NCBI RefSeq assembly: GCF_026547205.1
Contig: NZ_CP106877.1
Span: 1,514,771 to 1,578,770 of the forward strand
From: Fervidibacillus halotolerans
GTDB lineage: Bacteria > Bacillota > Bacilli > Bacillales > Caldibacillaceae
Length of the DNA: 64,000 nt
Direction: 5' to 3'
A program made the translations under genes and the position numbers. The notes under the pieces were generated by a model, which had not been told where the DNA came from, did not search any database, and saw only the letters and a list, made by a program, of their open reading frames with translations. This document shows, one piece after another, positions 43,630 through 53,693 of this stretch. The first letter of the stretch is position 1. The number at the start of each line of letters is the position of its first letter.

Positions 43630-44477
43630 TACCTCCCAGATTGAAATTTATATTGGACATTTTTATACAATATTACAAGTAATAAAATGAAGGCGGCAAT
43701 GACTACGATCGTTCCCCCGGGAGCCAAATCCAAATAATAGGCGGAAATTAGTCCACCGATGACGGCAATTTCTCCAAATAATACGGACAAAAAAATCATC
43801 TGTTTGAAACTTTTGGCGATACGAATGCTCGATGCGACCGGCAAAGTCATTAATGATGACACGAGCAATATGCCAACGATACGCATGGAAATGGCGATCA
43901 CAAGGGCAACGGTGACGATGAAAATGAAATTGATCGTCTTCGATGGCAATCCCATCGTACGCCCATGCTCTTCATCAAAGGAAAGAAGAAACAACCCTTT
44001 GTAAAGAAAAAAGATCGTTACGATCACCATCATACTAATTCCAAGTACGATCAATAAATCGACACGACTGACGGCACTTACACTTCCGAATAAATAGCCG
44101 AATAAATCGGTCGTAAAACCATCGGCCATTGATATAAAGATGACGCTGAGGCCGATTCCGAAAGACATAATAATTGGTATCGCTAATTCTTCATAATGCT
44201 TATATACTGATCGAAGTTTTTCGATTAATAACGACCCGGTAACGGAAAACACCATTCCACCGTATACAGGATTCAATGTAGAAAAGGACGACCAAAACTT
44301 CCCAAGTAATAAACTGAAAGCAATCCCACCTAATGTGATATGACTAAGGGCATCGGCGATCAATGCTTGCTTACGAACGACGATAAACACCCCTAAAATC
44401 GGTGCAATCAATCCGATCAATAACCCTGTGATAAAGGCATTTTGCAAAAATTCGTATTTCATGAGGCTTTCGATCAT
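43629..44477 (-). CDS. znuB: zinc ABC transporter permease ZnuB
   Basis: A 282-residue integral membrane permease of the ABC-3 metal family with about eight helices (for example FLQNAFITGLLIGLIAPILG, and GTIVVIAAFILLLVILY near the end) and the conserved ALIADALSHITLGGIAF. Its ATG overlaps the znuC stop as ATGA and its end touches zur. With ZnuC it forms the zinc importer. The substrate-binding lipoprotein (ZnuA/AdcA) is not encoded here. Confidence 0.93.
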   Translation of the reverse strand: MIESLMKYEFLQNAFITGLLIGLIAPILGVFIVVRKQALIADALSHITLGGIAFSLLLGKFWSSFSTLNPVYGGMVFSVTGSLLIEKLRSVYKHYEELAIPIIMSFGIGLSVIFISMADGFTTDLFGYLFGSVSAVSRVDLLIVLGISMMVIVTIFFLYKGLFLLSFDEEHGRTMGLPSKTINFIFIVTVALVIAISMRIVGILLVSSLMTLPVASSIRIAKSFKQMIFLSVLFGEIAVIGGLISAYYLDLAPGGTIVVIAAFILLLVILYKNVQYKFQSGR

Positions 44478-45253
44478 TCCATTCCCCCCTCTTGATGGTC
44501 ATGGGTCAAAATCTTTACCTCATGGCCGTAAAACGACGATAATTCTTTTTGATCAAATTGTTCAAATTCTGACGAATTCCCATGGAAATATAAATGTTTA
44601 TTCAAACATGCTACATGACTAACCTTTTTCGAGATGATGCCAGTATCATGGGTGACAATGATCAATGTAATTCCCTTTTCCCGATTTAATTTTTGCATCA
44701 ATTCGTAAAATGCACTTACCCTTTTCGTATCGATTCCTACAGTCGGTTCATCTAAAATGAGCAGTTCTGGGTCTCCAATTAAAGCTCGAGCGATAAACAC
44801 CCGTTGTTGTTGACCTCCGGATAGTTCACCGATATTTCGATATAAAAACTCTTCCATTTGCACCGCCTTTAACGCTTCGATTACTTTTTTAACGGTGGTT
44901 TTCGGATATGGTTTAAACAGTCCATTTCTTTTCGTTAATCCACTTCTAACCACTTCAAATACGGTAGCGGGGAAAGCTTTATTAAATGCGTTCGCCTTTT
45001 GGGAAACAAAACCCACTTTTTCCCAATGGCGAAATCTCTCCAACGGTTCACCGAACAGTAAAATTTCCCCCTGTTGAATTTTCAATAAACCGAGGATTAA
45101 TTTTAACAAGGTCGATTTCCCCGAACCATTTGGACCGACGATCGCTAAAAAATCTCCTTTATTAACCGTTAATTGTATATTTTTTAATACCCAATCACGA
45201 TCATATCGATAATTTAAATCCTTCACTATAACGATTGGTTTTCTGTCATCCAT
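44474..45253 (-). CDS. znuC: zinc ABC transporter ATP-binding protein ZnuC
   Basis: A 259-residue ABC ATPase: Walker A GPNGSGKST near residue 41, signature LSGGQQQRVFIARAL, Walker B LLILDEPTVGID, and the switch His in IIVTHDTG. It is first gene of znuC-znuB-zur. The linkage to Zur supports zinc rather than manganese or iron as substrate. GAAGAGG lies upstream of the ATG. Confidence 0.94.
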   Translation of the reverse strand: MDDRKPIVIVKDLNYRYDRDWVLKNIQLTVNKGDFLAIVGPNGSGKSTLLKLILGLLKIQQGEILLFGEPLERFRHWEKVGFVSQKANAFNKAFPATVFEVVRSGLTKRNGLFKPYPKTTVKKVIEALKAVQMEEFLYRNIGELSGGQQQRVFIARALIGDPELLILDEPTVGIDTKRVSAFYELMQKLNREKGITLIIVTHDTGIISKKVSHVACLNKHLYFHGNSSEFEQFDQKELSSFYGHEVKILTHDHQEGGME

Positions 45254-45283
45254 CTAAACCTCTTCCTTCAAATCAATTTTGTT

Positions 45284-45302
45284 AATTAGAATGATTCCGA
45301 TT
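45284..45302 (-). promoter_or_regulatory. Zur-box-like operator upstream of znuC
   Basis: Minus-strand AATCGGAATCATTCTAATT compares with the Bacillus Zur consensus AATCGTAATNATTACGATT at about 14 of 18 defined positions. It lies 30 bp before the znuC start. Position and operon content make Zur control likely. Confidence 0.55.
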
Positions 45303-45418
45303 TACAGTAATAAATATACATAAAAAAAATCCCTTTGTAAAGCGAGAACACCCTTTTTCTTTTCGTCATTCGGAACGATTTAATTCAAACATCATATATT
45401 GTAGGTGGAGGGGATAAA

Positions 45419-45673
45419 ATGAAATTTTTAGAAAATATTATCAATATGAAAATCAGTGGTATTACCGGAAAGGAATTATTAAAATATGGAAGACAATTCG
45501 ATATTTACGTGACAGAAGATCAAGCGGAAAAAATTGCCCGATTTTTACGGAAAGGAAATATCGATATATTTGACGACCGTGATCGAACGATGGTGATCAA
45601 GGAAATTGCCCGCATCACGGATCCGAAAACCGCCAAAAAAGTCAACCAATTATTTATTCAATTGACAAAATAA
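45419..45673 (+). CDS. yqfT: DUF2624 family protein YqfT
   Basis: An 84-residue helical protein matching YqfT/DUF2624 (ITGKELLKYGRQFDIYVT, FLRKGNIDIFDDRDR). GTGGAGGGG lies before the ATG. It sits alone between the znu operon and nfo, as in related genomes. Function unknown. Confidence 0.88.
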   Translation: MKFLENIINMKISGITGKELLKYGRQFDIYVTEDQAEKIARFLRKGNIDIFDDRDRTMVIKEIARITDPKTAKKVNQLFIQLTK

Positions 45674-45705
45674 AGAGGGTATCTGTTCGTCTCGATACCC
45701 TATCA
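45674..45705. terminator. terminator between yqfT and nfo
   Basis: AGGGTATC and GATACCCT pair around a 10-base loop between convergent genes; only short T-rich tails follow. Confidence 0.65.
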
Positions 45706-45710
45706 TTGCT

Positions 45711-46607
45711 TTACTCAGATTCCATAATTTTTTCTAATATTTGTTCGTCGAAAGTTTCACTTTTCAACATGGCAATTTCATATTTATACGGTGGCTTTTT
45801 ATTTTTTTTGTCCGTTCCTACATAGGGTGTTTCCAAAATTTTTGGAATATGTTCCAATTGGGGATGATGAACAATTTTGTTTAAAGCCGAAAAACCGATA
45901 TACCCGAAACCGATATTTTCATGTCGGTCTTTTCTTGAACCCATCGGATTTTTGCTATCATTTATATGCAAAACGTTTATTCGTTCAATTCCGATGATTT
46001 TATCAAATTCATTTAAAACACCATCGAAATCTTCTTTTACATTGTATCCCGCATCATGGGTATGGCAAGTATCAAAACAGACGGATAACCGTTCATTATA
46101 GGTAACTCCTTCAATAATCATCGCCAGTTCTTCAAAGGTTTTTCCTAATTCAGAACCTTTTCCCGCCATCGTTTCTAAAGAGATTTGTACTTTTGTATCT
46201 CTCGAAAGGACTTCATTGAGCCCTTCGATAATTTTCTTCAATCCCACCTGTTCACCTGCACCGACATGGGCACCAGGATGAAGGACAATTTGTTTCGCAC
46301 CGATGGCTTCCGTCCGCTCGATTTCCTTCTGCAAAAAATCGACACCTAAGGCAAAGGTACGGGGATTTGTCGTATTGCCAATATTAATAATATATGGGGC
46401 GTGGACGACAATTTCTTCAATCCCGTTTTCTTTCATATGGAGAAGACCTGCTTCGATATTTAAATCCTCAATTTTTTTCCTTCGAGTATTTTGCGGTGCT
46501 CCCGTGTAAATCATAAATGTGTTTGCACCGTAAGATACCGCTTCTTCACTGGCAGCTAGTAGCATTTTCGGACCTGCCATCGACACGTGTGATCCGATTT
46601 TTAACAT
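45711..46607 (-). CDS. nfo: deoxyribonuclease IV (AP endonuclease IV)
   Basis: A 298-residue endonuclease IV that cuts at abasic sites in base excision repair. Zinc-ligand regions are [35 protein letters not shown] and [12 protein letters not shown]. Full length with a typical start [11 protein letters not shown]. It is followed upstream by cshB on the same strand, 62 bp away. Confidence 0.96.
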   Translation of the reverse strand: MLKIGSHVSMAGPKMLLAASEEAVSYGANTFMIYTGAPQNTRRKKIEDLNIEAGLLHMKENGIEEIVVHAPYIINIGNTTNPRTFALGVDFLQKEIERTEAIGAKQIVLHPGAHVGAGEQVGLKKIIEGLNEVLSRDTKVQISLETMAGKGSELGKTFEELAMIIEGVTYNERLSVCFDTCHTHDAGYNVKEDFDGVLNEFDKIIGIERINVLHINDSKNPMGSRKDRHENIGFGYIGFSALNKIVHHPQLEHIPKILETPYVGTDKKNKKPPYKYEIAMLKSETFDEQILEKIMESE

Positions 46608-46669
46608 ATGTTTCCCCTCTTTCTATCTTTCCTTCCTTAAGGATAACAAGAGTTTATTAGTTAAGGCAA

Positions 46670-47971
46670 TCAATTCAATTTTCCTTTCCGTTTCTGTTTC
46701 CGGTTTAATTTCTCCATCTGTTCCCTTAATTTCTTTTTGTAGCCTGGTTTTACTTTTTTTGGAGGTTTTATCCCCTTCGTATTCGTTTTTTCCGTCGGCT
46801 TTGTTCGTTTACTCCGTTTATTTCGATGTTGAATGTGAACGATTTCTCCATCGTTTATATCGATTGTATCGAAATAAATCCCCATTTTTTCTAATTTTGT
46901 TATTTTTTGTTCATCCTTCGTTTCAAAAAGCACCGTAGAAATACCCTCATACTGTCCCCGTCCTGTCCGACCGGAACGATGAATATAAAATTGAAGATCT
47001 GAAGGAAGTTCATAATGGATTACGTGACTCACCCCATCAATATCAATGCCTCTGGCAGCTAAATCCGTCGCAATAATATACTGGTATTTCAAATCATGAA
47101 TTTGATTCATCATTTTCTTTCGTTCCCGTGGGGTTAAATCCCCATGTATAACCCCTACTTTCAACCCCTTTATAGCCAATTCATCTGCCAATTCATCTAC
47201 CATCTTTTTCGTATTGGCAAAAACGATAGCCAAAAAAGGATTATATACCTTAAGTAACTGGAATAGCAGTTCTGTTTTGTCCCGATGACGGAGGGGTAAC
47301 AAAGAATGGTGGATTTTTTTCGGTGTCTTTGTTTTTGGGTCTACTTGAACATATTCCGGTTGTTCCATATATTTTTTCAAAAATGGTTCCAAATGTTTCG
47401 GAATCGTTGCAGAAAAGACAAGCATTTGTAAATCCTTAGGCATCCTCACTGCAATTTGGTCAACCATATCTAAAAATCCAAGATCAAGCATTAAATCGGC
47501 TTCATCGACGACGAGGTAACGGGCCGTATGTATAGATAAAGCTTCTTCTTTTACTAAATCAATGATTCGACCAGGGGTACCGATTACTAGTTGGGGTTGT
47601 TTTTTCAATCCTTCGATATACCGATTTTTATCCGTTCCACCGACGAATAACCGGATGGAAACTTTCGATGTTCCGTCGTATTCTACCAATTCTCGAGCCA
47701 TCAGATAAATTTGCCTCGCCAATTCGCGAGTTGGAGCGGTAATTACTCCTTGAACTTCTTGAACCGATTCATCTATTTTTGAAAGTATAGGAAGTAAAAA
47801 AGCATGGGTTTTACCGGTCCCCGTTTGGGATTGGCCGATGACGCTTTTCCCAGCCAAAACCTTTGGAATTACCCTTTCTTGTACTTCAGTTGGTCGTACA
47901 AATTCTTTTCTTTCAAGGGCATCCAATAGATAGGATTTTAATTGAAATTTTTCAAATGGATTTTTCTTCAT
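46670..47971 (-). CDS. cshB: DEAD-box ATP-dependent RNA helicase CshB
   Basis: A 433-residue DEAD-box helicase: Q motif region RPTEVQERVIP, Walker A SQTGTGKT, APTRELARQI, VDEADLMLDLGF (DEAD), VFSATIP (SAT) and HRSGRTGRG. A strongly basic C-terminal tail (about residues 375-433) probably binds RNA. In B. subtilis CshB acts in the cold and in RNA metabolism. The start ATG at 47971 follows GGGAGA; the frame extends 12 codons upstream without an SD. Confidence 0.94.
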   Translation of the reverse strand: MKKNPFEKFQLKSYLLDALERKEFVRPTEVQERVIPKVLAGKSVIGQSQTGTGKTHAFLLPILSKIDESVQEVQGVITAPTRELARQIYLMARELVEYDGTSKVSIRLFVGGTDKNRYIEGLKKQPQLVIGTPGRIIDLVKEEALSIHTARYLVVDEADLMLDLGFLDMVDQIAVRMPKDLQMLVFSATIPKHLEPFLKKYMEQPEYVQVDPKTKTPKKIHHSLLPLRHRDKTELLFQLLKVYNPFLAIVFANTKKMVDELADELAIKGLKVGVIHGDLTPRERKKMMNQIHDLKYQYIIATDLAARGIDIDGVSHVIHYELPSDLQFYIHRSGRTGRGQYEGISTVLFETKDEQKITKLEKMGIYFDTIDINDGEIVHIQHRNKRSKRTKPTEKTNTKGIKPPKKVKPGYKKKLREQMEKLNRKQKRKGKLN

Positions 47972-48127
47972 ATAAGATATCTCCCTTATCTCTAATTTCC
48001 ATCCCAATTGTCTAGTATAGTATTATACAAAAACAAAGGAAAGAACTCCAATTGTTTCATCATACATAACGATTTTTTTTCCGGTGCATATGATACCTAG
48101 AGACACGTATGTAGGAGGTGATCGAGT

Positions 48128-48727
48128 ATGCAACCTGTTTTTCAAAAGCGACCGAATCCATTTTATCCTTCCTATCCCCCACCTAATCAATATCCAAGCC
48201 CTTTCATGTTTCAAAGATCGAATCTGCCATCCGGATCGGTCGGTAGAGGTGGACGGTTTCGAAATTTATTTTCATTCAATCGACCCAATGCCTTGAATAA
48301 TCCTATGGATCCCTTTCAAATGAATCGTATGATCCCAACACAAACGGCATCGACGGGTCAAAATATTTGGAATTTAGACCGCATATCTCGTTTTTTAGGC
48401 CAAACTCAGCAAGTATTAAATACCGCTCAACAAATCGGTCCCATGATTCAACAGTACGGACCGTTAATTCGAAATTTACCCACCCTCTGGAAATTATATA
48501 AAGGGGTAAAATCTGAAGGAAAAGATGAAAATGTAGACGAGCCAACCGATCAATCATTGGAAGAAAACATAGAAACTTCAAATAAAATGAATAGAGGAAA
48601 AAGCATGGAACGGAAGAAAAATCCCTTTGACGAAAGGGAAAACATGGATGAAGGAAATGGATACCGAAAGACAAAAAAAAGAAAGAAGGATGAGCCGAAA
48701 CCATCGGTGCCGAAATTATATATTTAG
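48128..48727 (+). CDS. yqfQ: YqfQ-like protein (VrrA/YqfQ family)
   Basis: A 199-residue protein with a proline/asparagine-rich N-terminus (RPNPFYPSYPPPNQYPSPF), a glycine-rich RGGRF stretch, a central conserved part (LDRISRFLGQTQQVLNTAQQ, then GPMIQQYGPLIRNLPTLWKL) and a highly charged tail. This is the YqfQ/VrrA layout. GTAGGAGGTG lies before the ATG. Unstructured ends suggest a structural or surface-associated role; none is proven. Confidence 0.85.
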   Translation: MQPVFQKRPNPFYPSYPPPNQYPSPFMFQRSNLPSGSVGRGGRFRNLFSFNRPNALNNPMDPFQMNRMIPTQTASTGQNIWNLDRISRFLGQTQQVLNTAQQIGPMIQQYGPLIRNLPTLWKLYKGVKSEGKDENVDEPTDQSLEENIETSNKMNRGKSMERKKNPFDERENMDEGNGYRKTKKRKKDEPKPSVPKLYI

Positions 48728-48789
48728 CAATCAATAAACATGTTTTCTACAATATGAAGAACGATATAATCCAGTTCCATTTTCGCCCT

Positions 48790-48818
48790 TTGTATTATGT
48801 TTAGAACTCCGATATAAT
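48790..48818 (+). promoter_or_regulatory. sigma-A promoter of ispH
   Basis: TTGTAT (48790-48795) and a perfect TATAAT (48813-48818) with a 17-bp spacer lie 36 bp before the ispH start. Confidence 0.65.
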
Positions 48819-48854
48819 AAGTGGAGAAATACAATTCAAAATAGGAGGACTAGG

Positions 48855-49808
48855 ATGGAAGTTATTAAAATTTCTCCACGAGGTTATTGTTACGGAGTTG
48901 TGGATGCAATGGTCATCGCCCGCAACGCCGCTTTAGATAAAACGTTACCAAGGCCAATCTACATTCTCGGTATGATCGTTCACAACAAACATGTAACCGA
49001 TGCCTTTGAGAAAGAAGGAATCATTACCCTTGACGGTAAAAATCGAAAGGATATTCTAAATAAGGTGGAACAGGGTACGGTAATCTTTACTGCCCACGGC
49101 GTTTCCCCTGAAGTGCGTCAATTGGCAAAGGAAAAGGGATTGGTTACCATCGATGCCACCTGTCCCGATGTGACGAAAACCCATGTATTGATTAAAGAAA
49201 AGACGAAACAAGGGTACGATGTGATCTATATAGGCAAAAAAGGACATCCAGAGCCTGAAGGGGCCATCGGAGTAGCCCCCCATGCCGTCCACCTCGTTGA
49301 AACATTGGAAGATGTGGACAAATTAACGATCGAAAATGATCGTATTATCGTGACGAATCAAACGACAATGAGCCAATGGGATGTAAAAGAAGTGATGGAT
49401 TATTGCTTGAAAAAATTCCCCCAAGCTGAAAAACATAATGAAATCTGTCTCGCTACTCAAGTAAGACAAGAAGCGGTGGCACAACAGGCCAAAGATGCGG
49501 ACGTTTTAATCGTTGTCGGTGATCCGAAAAGTAATAACTCCAATCGGCTTGCCCAAGTATCAGAACAAGTGGCCGGTACAAAGGCATATCGGGTTGCAGA
49601 TGTAACCGAAATCGAAATCGAGTGGATCAAGGATGCAAAAAAAGTAGCGGTCACAGCTGGTGCCTCGACCCCTACTCCGATTACTAGGGAAGTAATCAAA
49701 TTCTTAGAAAACTTCGATGTGAATAATCCTTCCACTTGGATTCGGGAGAAAAAAGTTCCATTAGAAAAGATTTTACCAAAGGTGAAAAAAATGCATCAAC
49801 GGAAATAG
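48855..49808 (+). CDS. ispH: 4-hydroxy-3-methylbut-2-enyl diphosphate reductase
   Basis: A 317-residue [4Fe-4S] enzyme making IPP and DMAPP from HMBPP, the last MEP-pathway step. Cluster cysteines are in SPRGYCYGV (Cys12), [11 protein letters not shown] and [13 protein letters not shown]; the substrate-binding [15 protein letters not shown] and TAGASTP motifs are present. TAGGAGG lies upstream of the ATG. It is monocistronic with its own promoter, followed by repeat copy 4. Confidence 0.96.
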   Translation: MEVIKISPRGYCYGVVDAMVIARNAALDKTLPRPIYILGMIVHNKHVTDAFEKEGIITLDGKNRKDILNKVEQGTVIFTAHGVSPEVRQLAKEKGLVTIDATCPDVTKTHVLIKEKTKQGYDVIYIGKKGHPEPEGAIGVAPHAVHLVETLEDVDKLTIENDRIIVTNQTTMSQWDVKEVMDYCLKKFPQAEKHNEICLATQVRQEAVAQQAKDADVLIVVGDPKSNNSNRLAQVSEQVAGTKAYRVADVTEIEIEWIKDAKKVAVTAGASTPTPITREVIKFLENFDVNNPSTWIREKKVPLEKILPKVKKMHQRK

Positions 49809-49821
49809 TTTCACATATAAA

Positions 49822-49990
49822 ACGGGGCTGTCCAATAAGCCCGTAAGTTGATGAAAGGGAAGGTTGCAGCAACTGGCGGGAACAGCACGAGCCGAATACC
49901 CCACAGACGAGCCTTCGCGTCGAAAAGGCTAGGCCGTGTCCACAAAAAAGCGTCTGTCTTTTGCGATACGTGTATGACCCAAAACAACAA
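49822..49990 (-). repeat. dispersed intergenic palindromic repeat, copy 4 (inverted)
   Basis: Read on the minus strand it holds CTAGCCTTTTCGACGCGA and TTCGGCTCGTGCTGTTCCCG and ends TTGGACAGCCCC, matching copy 1 in the same order. On the plus strand the GGGGCTGTCC end lies just after ispH. It is the only copy in this orientation. No ORF with an SD is seen in it. Confidence 0.75.
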
Positions 49991-50017
49991 TATTTTAGAA
50001 AATCTTGTATTTTCAAA

Positions 50018-50056
50018 CAAAGAATGAGTGTCCCAGCTACTATTGGGACACTCTCG
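50018..50056 (-). terminator. terminator of trmK-yqfO
   Basis: AGTGTCCCA and TGGGACACT form a perfect 9-bp stem with an 8-base loop just after the yqfO stop; on the minus strand it is followed by CATTCTTTGTTT. Confidence 0.72.
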
Positions 50057-50062
50057 TTTACA

Positions 50063-51184
50063 TTATAAAAATTCAAAAGGGTCCGTTCGTACAGAAGAAG
50101 GAATAAAGTTCACATCAAATCCTTGTTCTTTACAAATGGAAGCCATCTTTTCAGTTACTTTCTTCTTCATAATTTGTTCAACATGGTGGCCAGGATCAAC
50201 GATATTTAATCCTTCATTTTTCGCATCGATTGCCGTATGGTAGTACATATCCCCTGTCACATACACATCGGCACCTTTCCTTAATGCCCAAGAATAATAT
50301 TTATTTCCATCTCCACCTAAAACAGCAACCTTCTTAACCTTTTCTTCCAAATTTCCAATTACCCGAACACCTTTTGCATCGAGGACGTTTTTCACGAATC
50401 GGGCAAACTCCCTCAGCGTCATTTCTTCAGGTAAATAACCAATCCGCCCCAATCCGTATACCTCCCCCTCGAGGGCTAACGGATATACATCATAGGCGGG
50501 TTCTTCATATGGATGGGCTTGAAGCATTGCTTTGATCAGTGCTTTTTCAATATTTTCGGGAAAAATAGCTTCAATACGAGCTTCCCGGACGGCTTCTAAT
50601 TTCCCAACCGATCCGATATATGGGTTCGCATCTTCTCCAGGCTGAAAACGTCCTGTTCCTTCCACAGTAAAGGAACAATGACGGTAGTTTCCGATGGCTC
50701 CTGCTCCTGCGTTCCCAATGGCGGTTCGAATTCGATCCGCATCTTCCACAGGGGCAAAAACGACTAATTTTTTCAGCGGAATTTCTCCCGTAGGAACGAG
50801 CACTTCCCGATCTGTCAATTGTAGCGCGTCGGCAAGCCAATCATTTAATCCACCGGTTGCCACATCCAAATTCGTATGGGCAGCGTATACAGCAATCTCA
50901 TGTTTCATTAATATTTCAATCATTCGACCTTGAGGGGTATCAGTCCGGATATTTGCCAACGGACGATAAATGGGTGGATGATGGGCTATAATCAGCTGTA
51001 CATCTTTTTCCAACGCTTCTTTCGCCACCTCTTCCGTAACATCCAAAGCGACTAAAACATTTTTTACCCTTCGATTCAACCGACCGATTTGAAGGCCAAT
51101 TTTATCCCCTTCCATTGCTAAACGTTTTGGAGAAAATTGTTCAAAAAGTTGAATGATTTCGTGTCCATTAACTGTTTTCACCAT
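50063..51184 (-). CDS. yqfO: Nif3-like dinuclear metal center protein YqfO
   Basis: A 373-residue NIF3-family protein. Metal-binding regions include LIIAHHPPIYRPL, HTNLDVATGGLND, VAVLGGDGNKY and the C-terminal VDPGHHVEQI. The central insertion (about 130-240) is the PII-like domain of the long Bacillus type. Members are annotated as GTP cyclohydrolase I type 2 homologues but the function is unsettled. The start ATG at 51184 has GGAGG six bases upstream and lies within the trmK end, a 17-bp overlap typical of this pair. Confidence 0.93.
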   Translation of the reverse strand: MVKTVNGHEIIQLFEQFSPKRLAMEGDKIGLQIGRLNRRVKNVLVALDVTEEVAKEALEKDVQLIIAHHPPIYRPLANIRTDTPQGRMIEILMKHEIAVYAAHTNLDVATGGLNDWLADALQLTDREVLVPTGEIPLKKLVVFAPVEDADRIRTAIGNAGAGAIGNYRHCSFTVEGTGRFQPGEDANPYIGSVGKLEAVREARIEAIFPENIEKALIKAMLQAHPYEEPAYDVYPLALEGEVYGLGRIGYLPEEMTLREFARFVKNVLDAKGVRVIGNLEEKVKKVAVLGGDGNKYYSWALRKGADVYVTGDMYYHTAIDAKNEGLNIVDPGHHVEQIMKKKVTEKMASICKEQGFDVNFIPSSVRTDPFEFL

Positions 51185-51881
51185 CAAAAACCTCCTCATA
51201 CCATTGTAAATAAGTAGCAAGTTTTCGCCTTTTTTGTTCGATTCCATCCGCCGTTTTCGCATGTTGTAAGTTATTCAAAATATTTATCCATTCGTTTTTT
51301 TCCCTCTCCCATTTTTTTTGAAAAATGGGTGAATGCTCTTTTAAAAGGAAGGGACCGAAAAATAATTGTTTTTCCCGACCTTCCTCGGGAAGATCCCAAT
51401 TTCCCTTTTCCGCAATAAGTAGTTCATAAATATGCCCATCTTCTTCCATTATTTTTTCATCGGTTATTCGCCAATAATTTTCAAATAACCATTTTCGAAC
51501 GATATAAGCATGAATATTCGGCTGTAGTATAAGCCTTTGAACCCCGTCTAAATGTTTTCGACCTGATTTTAATATGTTTTCAATTAATCCCCCGCCCATT
51601 CCAGCGATTACGACACAATTTACATGATCTTCCGGTTGGATAACGGTTAACCCATCCCCTTTTCGAACAGAAATTTTTTCTTGTAAACCGTACCGATTTA
51701 CATTCGACAAGGCCGATTGATAGGGGCCTTCTGCAACTTCTCCGCTAATTGCGTAACGGATGATTCCTTTTGAAAGGGCGTAAATGGGTAAATAGGCATG
51801 ATCAGAACCGATATCTGCCAGAATGCTATTTTTCGGAATGAGTAGGGCAATCGTTTTTAATCTTTCCGATATTTCTATCAT
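51168..51881 (-). CDS. trmK: tRNA (adenine(22)-N1)-methyltransferase
   Basis: A 237-residue class I methyltransferase that methylates N1 of A22 in tRNA. It has the SAM motif LADIGSDHAYLPIYAL, VIAGMGGGLIENIL and LQPNIHAYIVRKWL, then a helical C-terminal domain. Upstream of sigA in the same order as B. subtilis yqfN. The SD is weak (GGTGATAAC). It is coupled to yqfO. Confidence 0.94.
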   Translation of the reverse strand: MIEISERLKTIALLIPKNSILADIGSDHAYLPIYALSKGIIRYAISGEVAEGPYQSALSNVNRYGLQEKISVRKGDGLTVIQPEDHVNCVVIAGMGGGLIENILKSGRKHLDGVQRLILQPNIHAYIVRKWLFENYWRITDEKIMEEDGHIYELLIAEKGNWDLPEEGREKQLFFGPFLLKEHSPIFQKKWEREKNEWINILNNLQHAKTADGIEQKRRKLATYLQWYEEVFDGENS

Positions 51882-52005
51882 GAGTTATCACCAAACTTTC
51901 TCACACGAATTTCTCCTGCACTAATGGTACCGCATTTATCATAAGATGTGAACCTTTTCCAATCACGAAATCCTTTTTGTGGACAGGGATTGACTTCTCG
52001 ATGAA

Positions 52006-52040
52006 ATAAAAAACCTGACCAAAGTTGGCCAGATTTTTTT
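52006..52040 (-). terminator. terminator of cccA
   Basis: CTGGCC and GGTCAG (minus strand, one wobble) form the stem; TTTTTT follows. It lies just past the cccA stop. Confidence 0.78.
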
Positions 52041-52048
52041 CTAATTCC

Positions 52049-52408
52049 TTATTTCAAATTCATTAACCAATCGACCATTTCATCCAATTGCTCTTCTGGT
52101 ACAGTTCCACCAGGCATAATGCCACGACCGTTAACGAGGACATCTTTAATTTCATCTCGACTTAACCGATCGCCAACATTGATTAATGCTGGTCCAGAAG
52201 CACCTTCATAATTTTGACCGTGGCAAGCAATACAAGTATTCGTGTATATTTCTTCTGGTGTTTGTGCGACTACCCCTTGCCCATCCGTAGAATCGCCACC
52301 GTCAGCCTGACCCTCCCCTTCATACAGACCGATAAATGAAAGGGCAAAGACTAGTCCAATACCAAATGCCATAATGATTAAATAAGGATAAATTGCATTT
52401 TTTTTCAT
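52049..52408 (-). CDS. cccA: cytochrome c550
   Basis: A 119-residue membrane-anchored cytochrome c. The N-terminal helix (IYPYLIIMAFGIGLVFALSF) stays in the membrane and an acidic linker joins the haem domain outside. The haem site is CIACH and the axial Met lies in GIMPGG. It carries electrons in the respiratory chain. In B. subtilis cccA also lies near sigA. Confidence 0.95.
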   Translation of the reverse strand: MKKNAIYPYLIIMAFGIGLVFALSFIGLYEGEGQADGGDSTDGQGVVAQTPEEIYTNTCIACHGQNYEGASGPALINVGDRLSRDEIKDVLVNGRGIMPGGTVPEEQLDEMVDWLMNLK

Positions 52409-52550
52409 TGATTTTCTCCCCTTTGCTCCCTCATAAATTTATACAAACTATTCTTATTTTACTAAAAAACGATCAAGTATGAAAAGGGTTTCCACAGTGT
52501 AAATAGGGAATTTCACAAATTCGACACAATTTGTTCGCTCATCATTCATT

Positions 52551-53693
52551 TCATCGTGCACCGATTTCTCGAGCAATCACCATACGCTGGATTTCAGATG
52601 TTCCTTCACCAATCTCCAGAAGTTTCGCATCACGCATATATCGTTCAACATGAAAATCTTTCATATAGCCGTTACCACCGTGAATTTGCACCGCTTGACT
52701 CGTTACTTCTGAACACATCTCGGTAGCGAATAATTTACACATTGAAGCCTCTTTCGTAAACGGTTTTCCTTTGTCCTTAAACCATGCGGCTTTATAAACC
52801 ATATTCCTTGCCAGTTCAATTTTCATAGCCATGTCCGCTAATTTAAATTGAATTGCTTGGAAATGAGTAAGTGACCGACCGAACTGTCTTCGTTCCTTAG
52901 CATAACGGAGGGATTTTTCGTAGGCGGCTTGGGCGATACCAACAGCCATGGCTCCTATTCCAATTCGACCACCATCTAATGTTTGTAAAAATTGTTTTAA
53001 ACCTTCCCCTCGTTTTCCGAGAAGATTCTCCTTCGGTACTCGGACATTTTCTAATACAAGTTCCGTCGTATTGGAAGCATGAAGACCCATTTTTTCATAA
53101 TGATCTTTCACGTGAAAACCTTCTGCATCTGTTGGTACGATAATCGCACTAATTTCCTTTTTCCCATCCTTTCGATTCGTTACCGCCGTCAAAGGGATAA
53201 ATTTTGCATAGCTACCGTTTGTAATAAAACTCTTTTCCCCGTTTATAACAAAATCATCCCCATCTTCTATCGCTTTCGTCTCCGTACCGCCAGCATCAGA
53301 TCCGGCATTTGGCTCTGTTAATCCGAAAGCTCCTAAAGATTCACCCGTACATAATGGGACTAAATATTTTCTTTTTTGTTCTTCCGTTCCGAATTGATTA
53401 ATCGGGGCTCCACCTAATGAAATATGGGCACTATACGTAATACCTGTAGAGGCACATGCTTTACTTAATTCTTCAACGACGATGGCAAAACTAATCGTAT
53501 CAGCGCCACCTCCCCCATACTCTTCTGGAAAAGGCAAGCCCATCATGCCGAGATCTGCTAATTTTCGGAAAATTTCAATCGGAAACTTTTTCGTCCGATC
53601 CCTTTCTAACGCGCCCTTTGCCACTTCCTCTTCAGCAAAATCCTTGATCGTTTTTTTAATGATTCGTTGTTCCGTCGTTAAATCGAAATCCAC
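52551..53693 (-). CDS. acyl-CoA dehydrogenase
   Basis: A 380-residue FAD enzyme of fatty-acid or branched-chain acyl-CoA oxidation. Signatures are [19 protein letters not shown], the C-terminal [17 protein letters not shown] with the catalytic-base region, and [20 protein letters not shown]. The reading frame is longer upstream, but a GTG at 53693 preceded by GGGGGA gives the family-typical DFDLTTEQR start. It sits between cccA and sigA, where B. subtilis has no such gene. The exact acyl substrate cannot be told. Confidence 0.92.
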   Translation of the reverse strand: MDFDLTTEQRIIKKTIKDFAEEEVAKGALERDRTKKFPIEIFRKLADLGMMGLPFPEEYGGGGADTISFAIVVEELSKACASTGITYSAHISLGGAPINQFGTEEQKRKYLVPLCTGESLGAFGLTEPNAGSDAGGTETKAIEDGDDFVINGEKSFITNGSYAKFIPLTAVTNRKDGKKEISAIIVPTDAEGFHVKDHYEKMGLHASNTTELVLENVRVPKENLLGKRGEGLKQFLQTLDGGRIGIGAMAVGIAQAAYEKSLRYAKERRQFGRSLTHFQAIQFKLADMAMKIELARNMVYKAAWFKDKGKPFTKEASMCKLFATEMCSEVTSQAVQIHGGNGYMKDFHVERYMRDAKLLEIGEGTSEIQRMVIAREIGAR

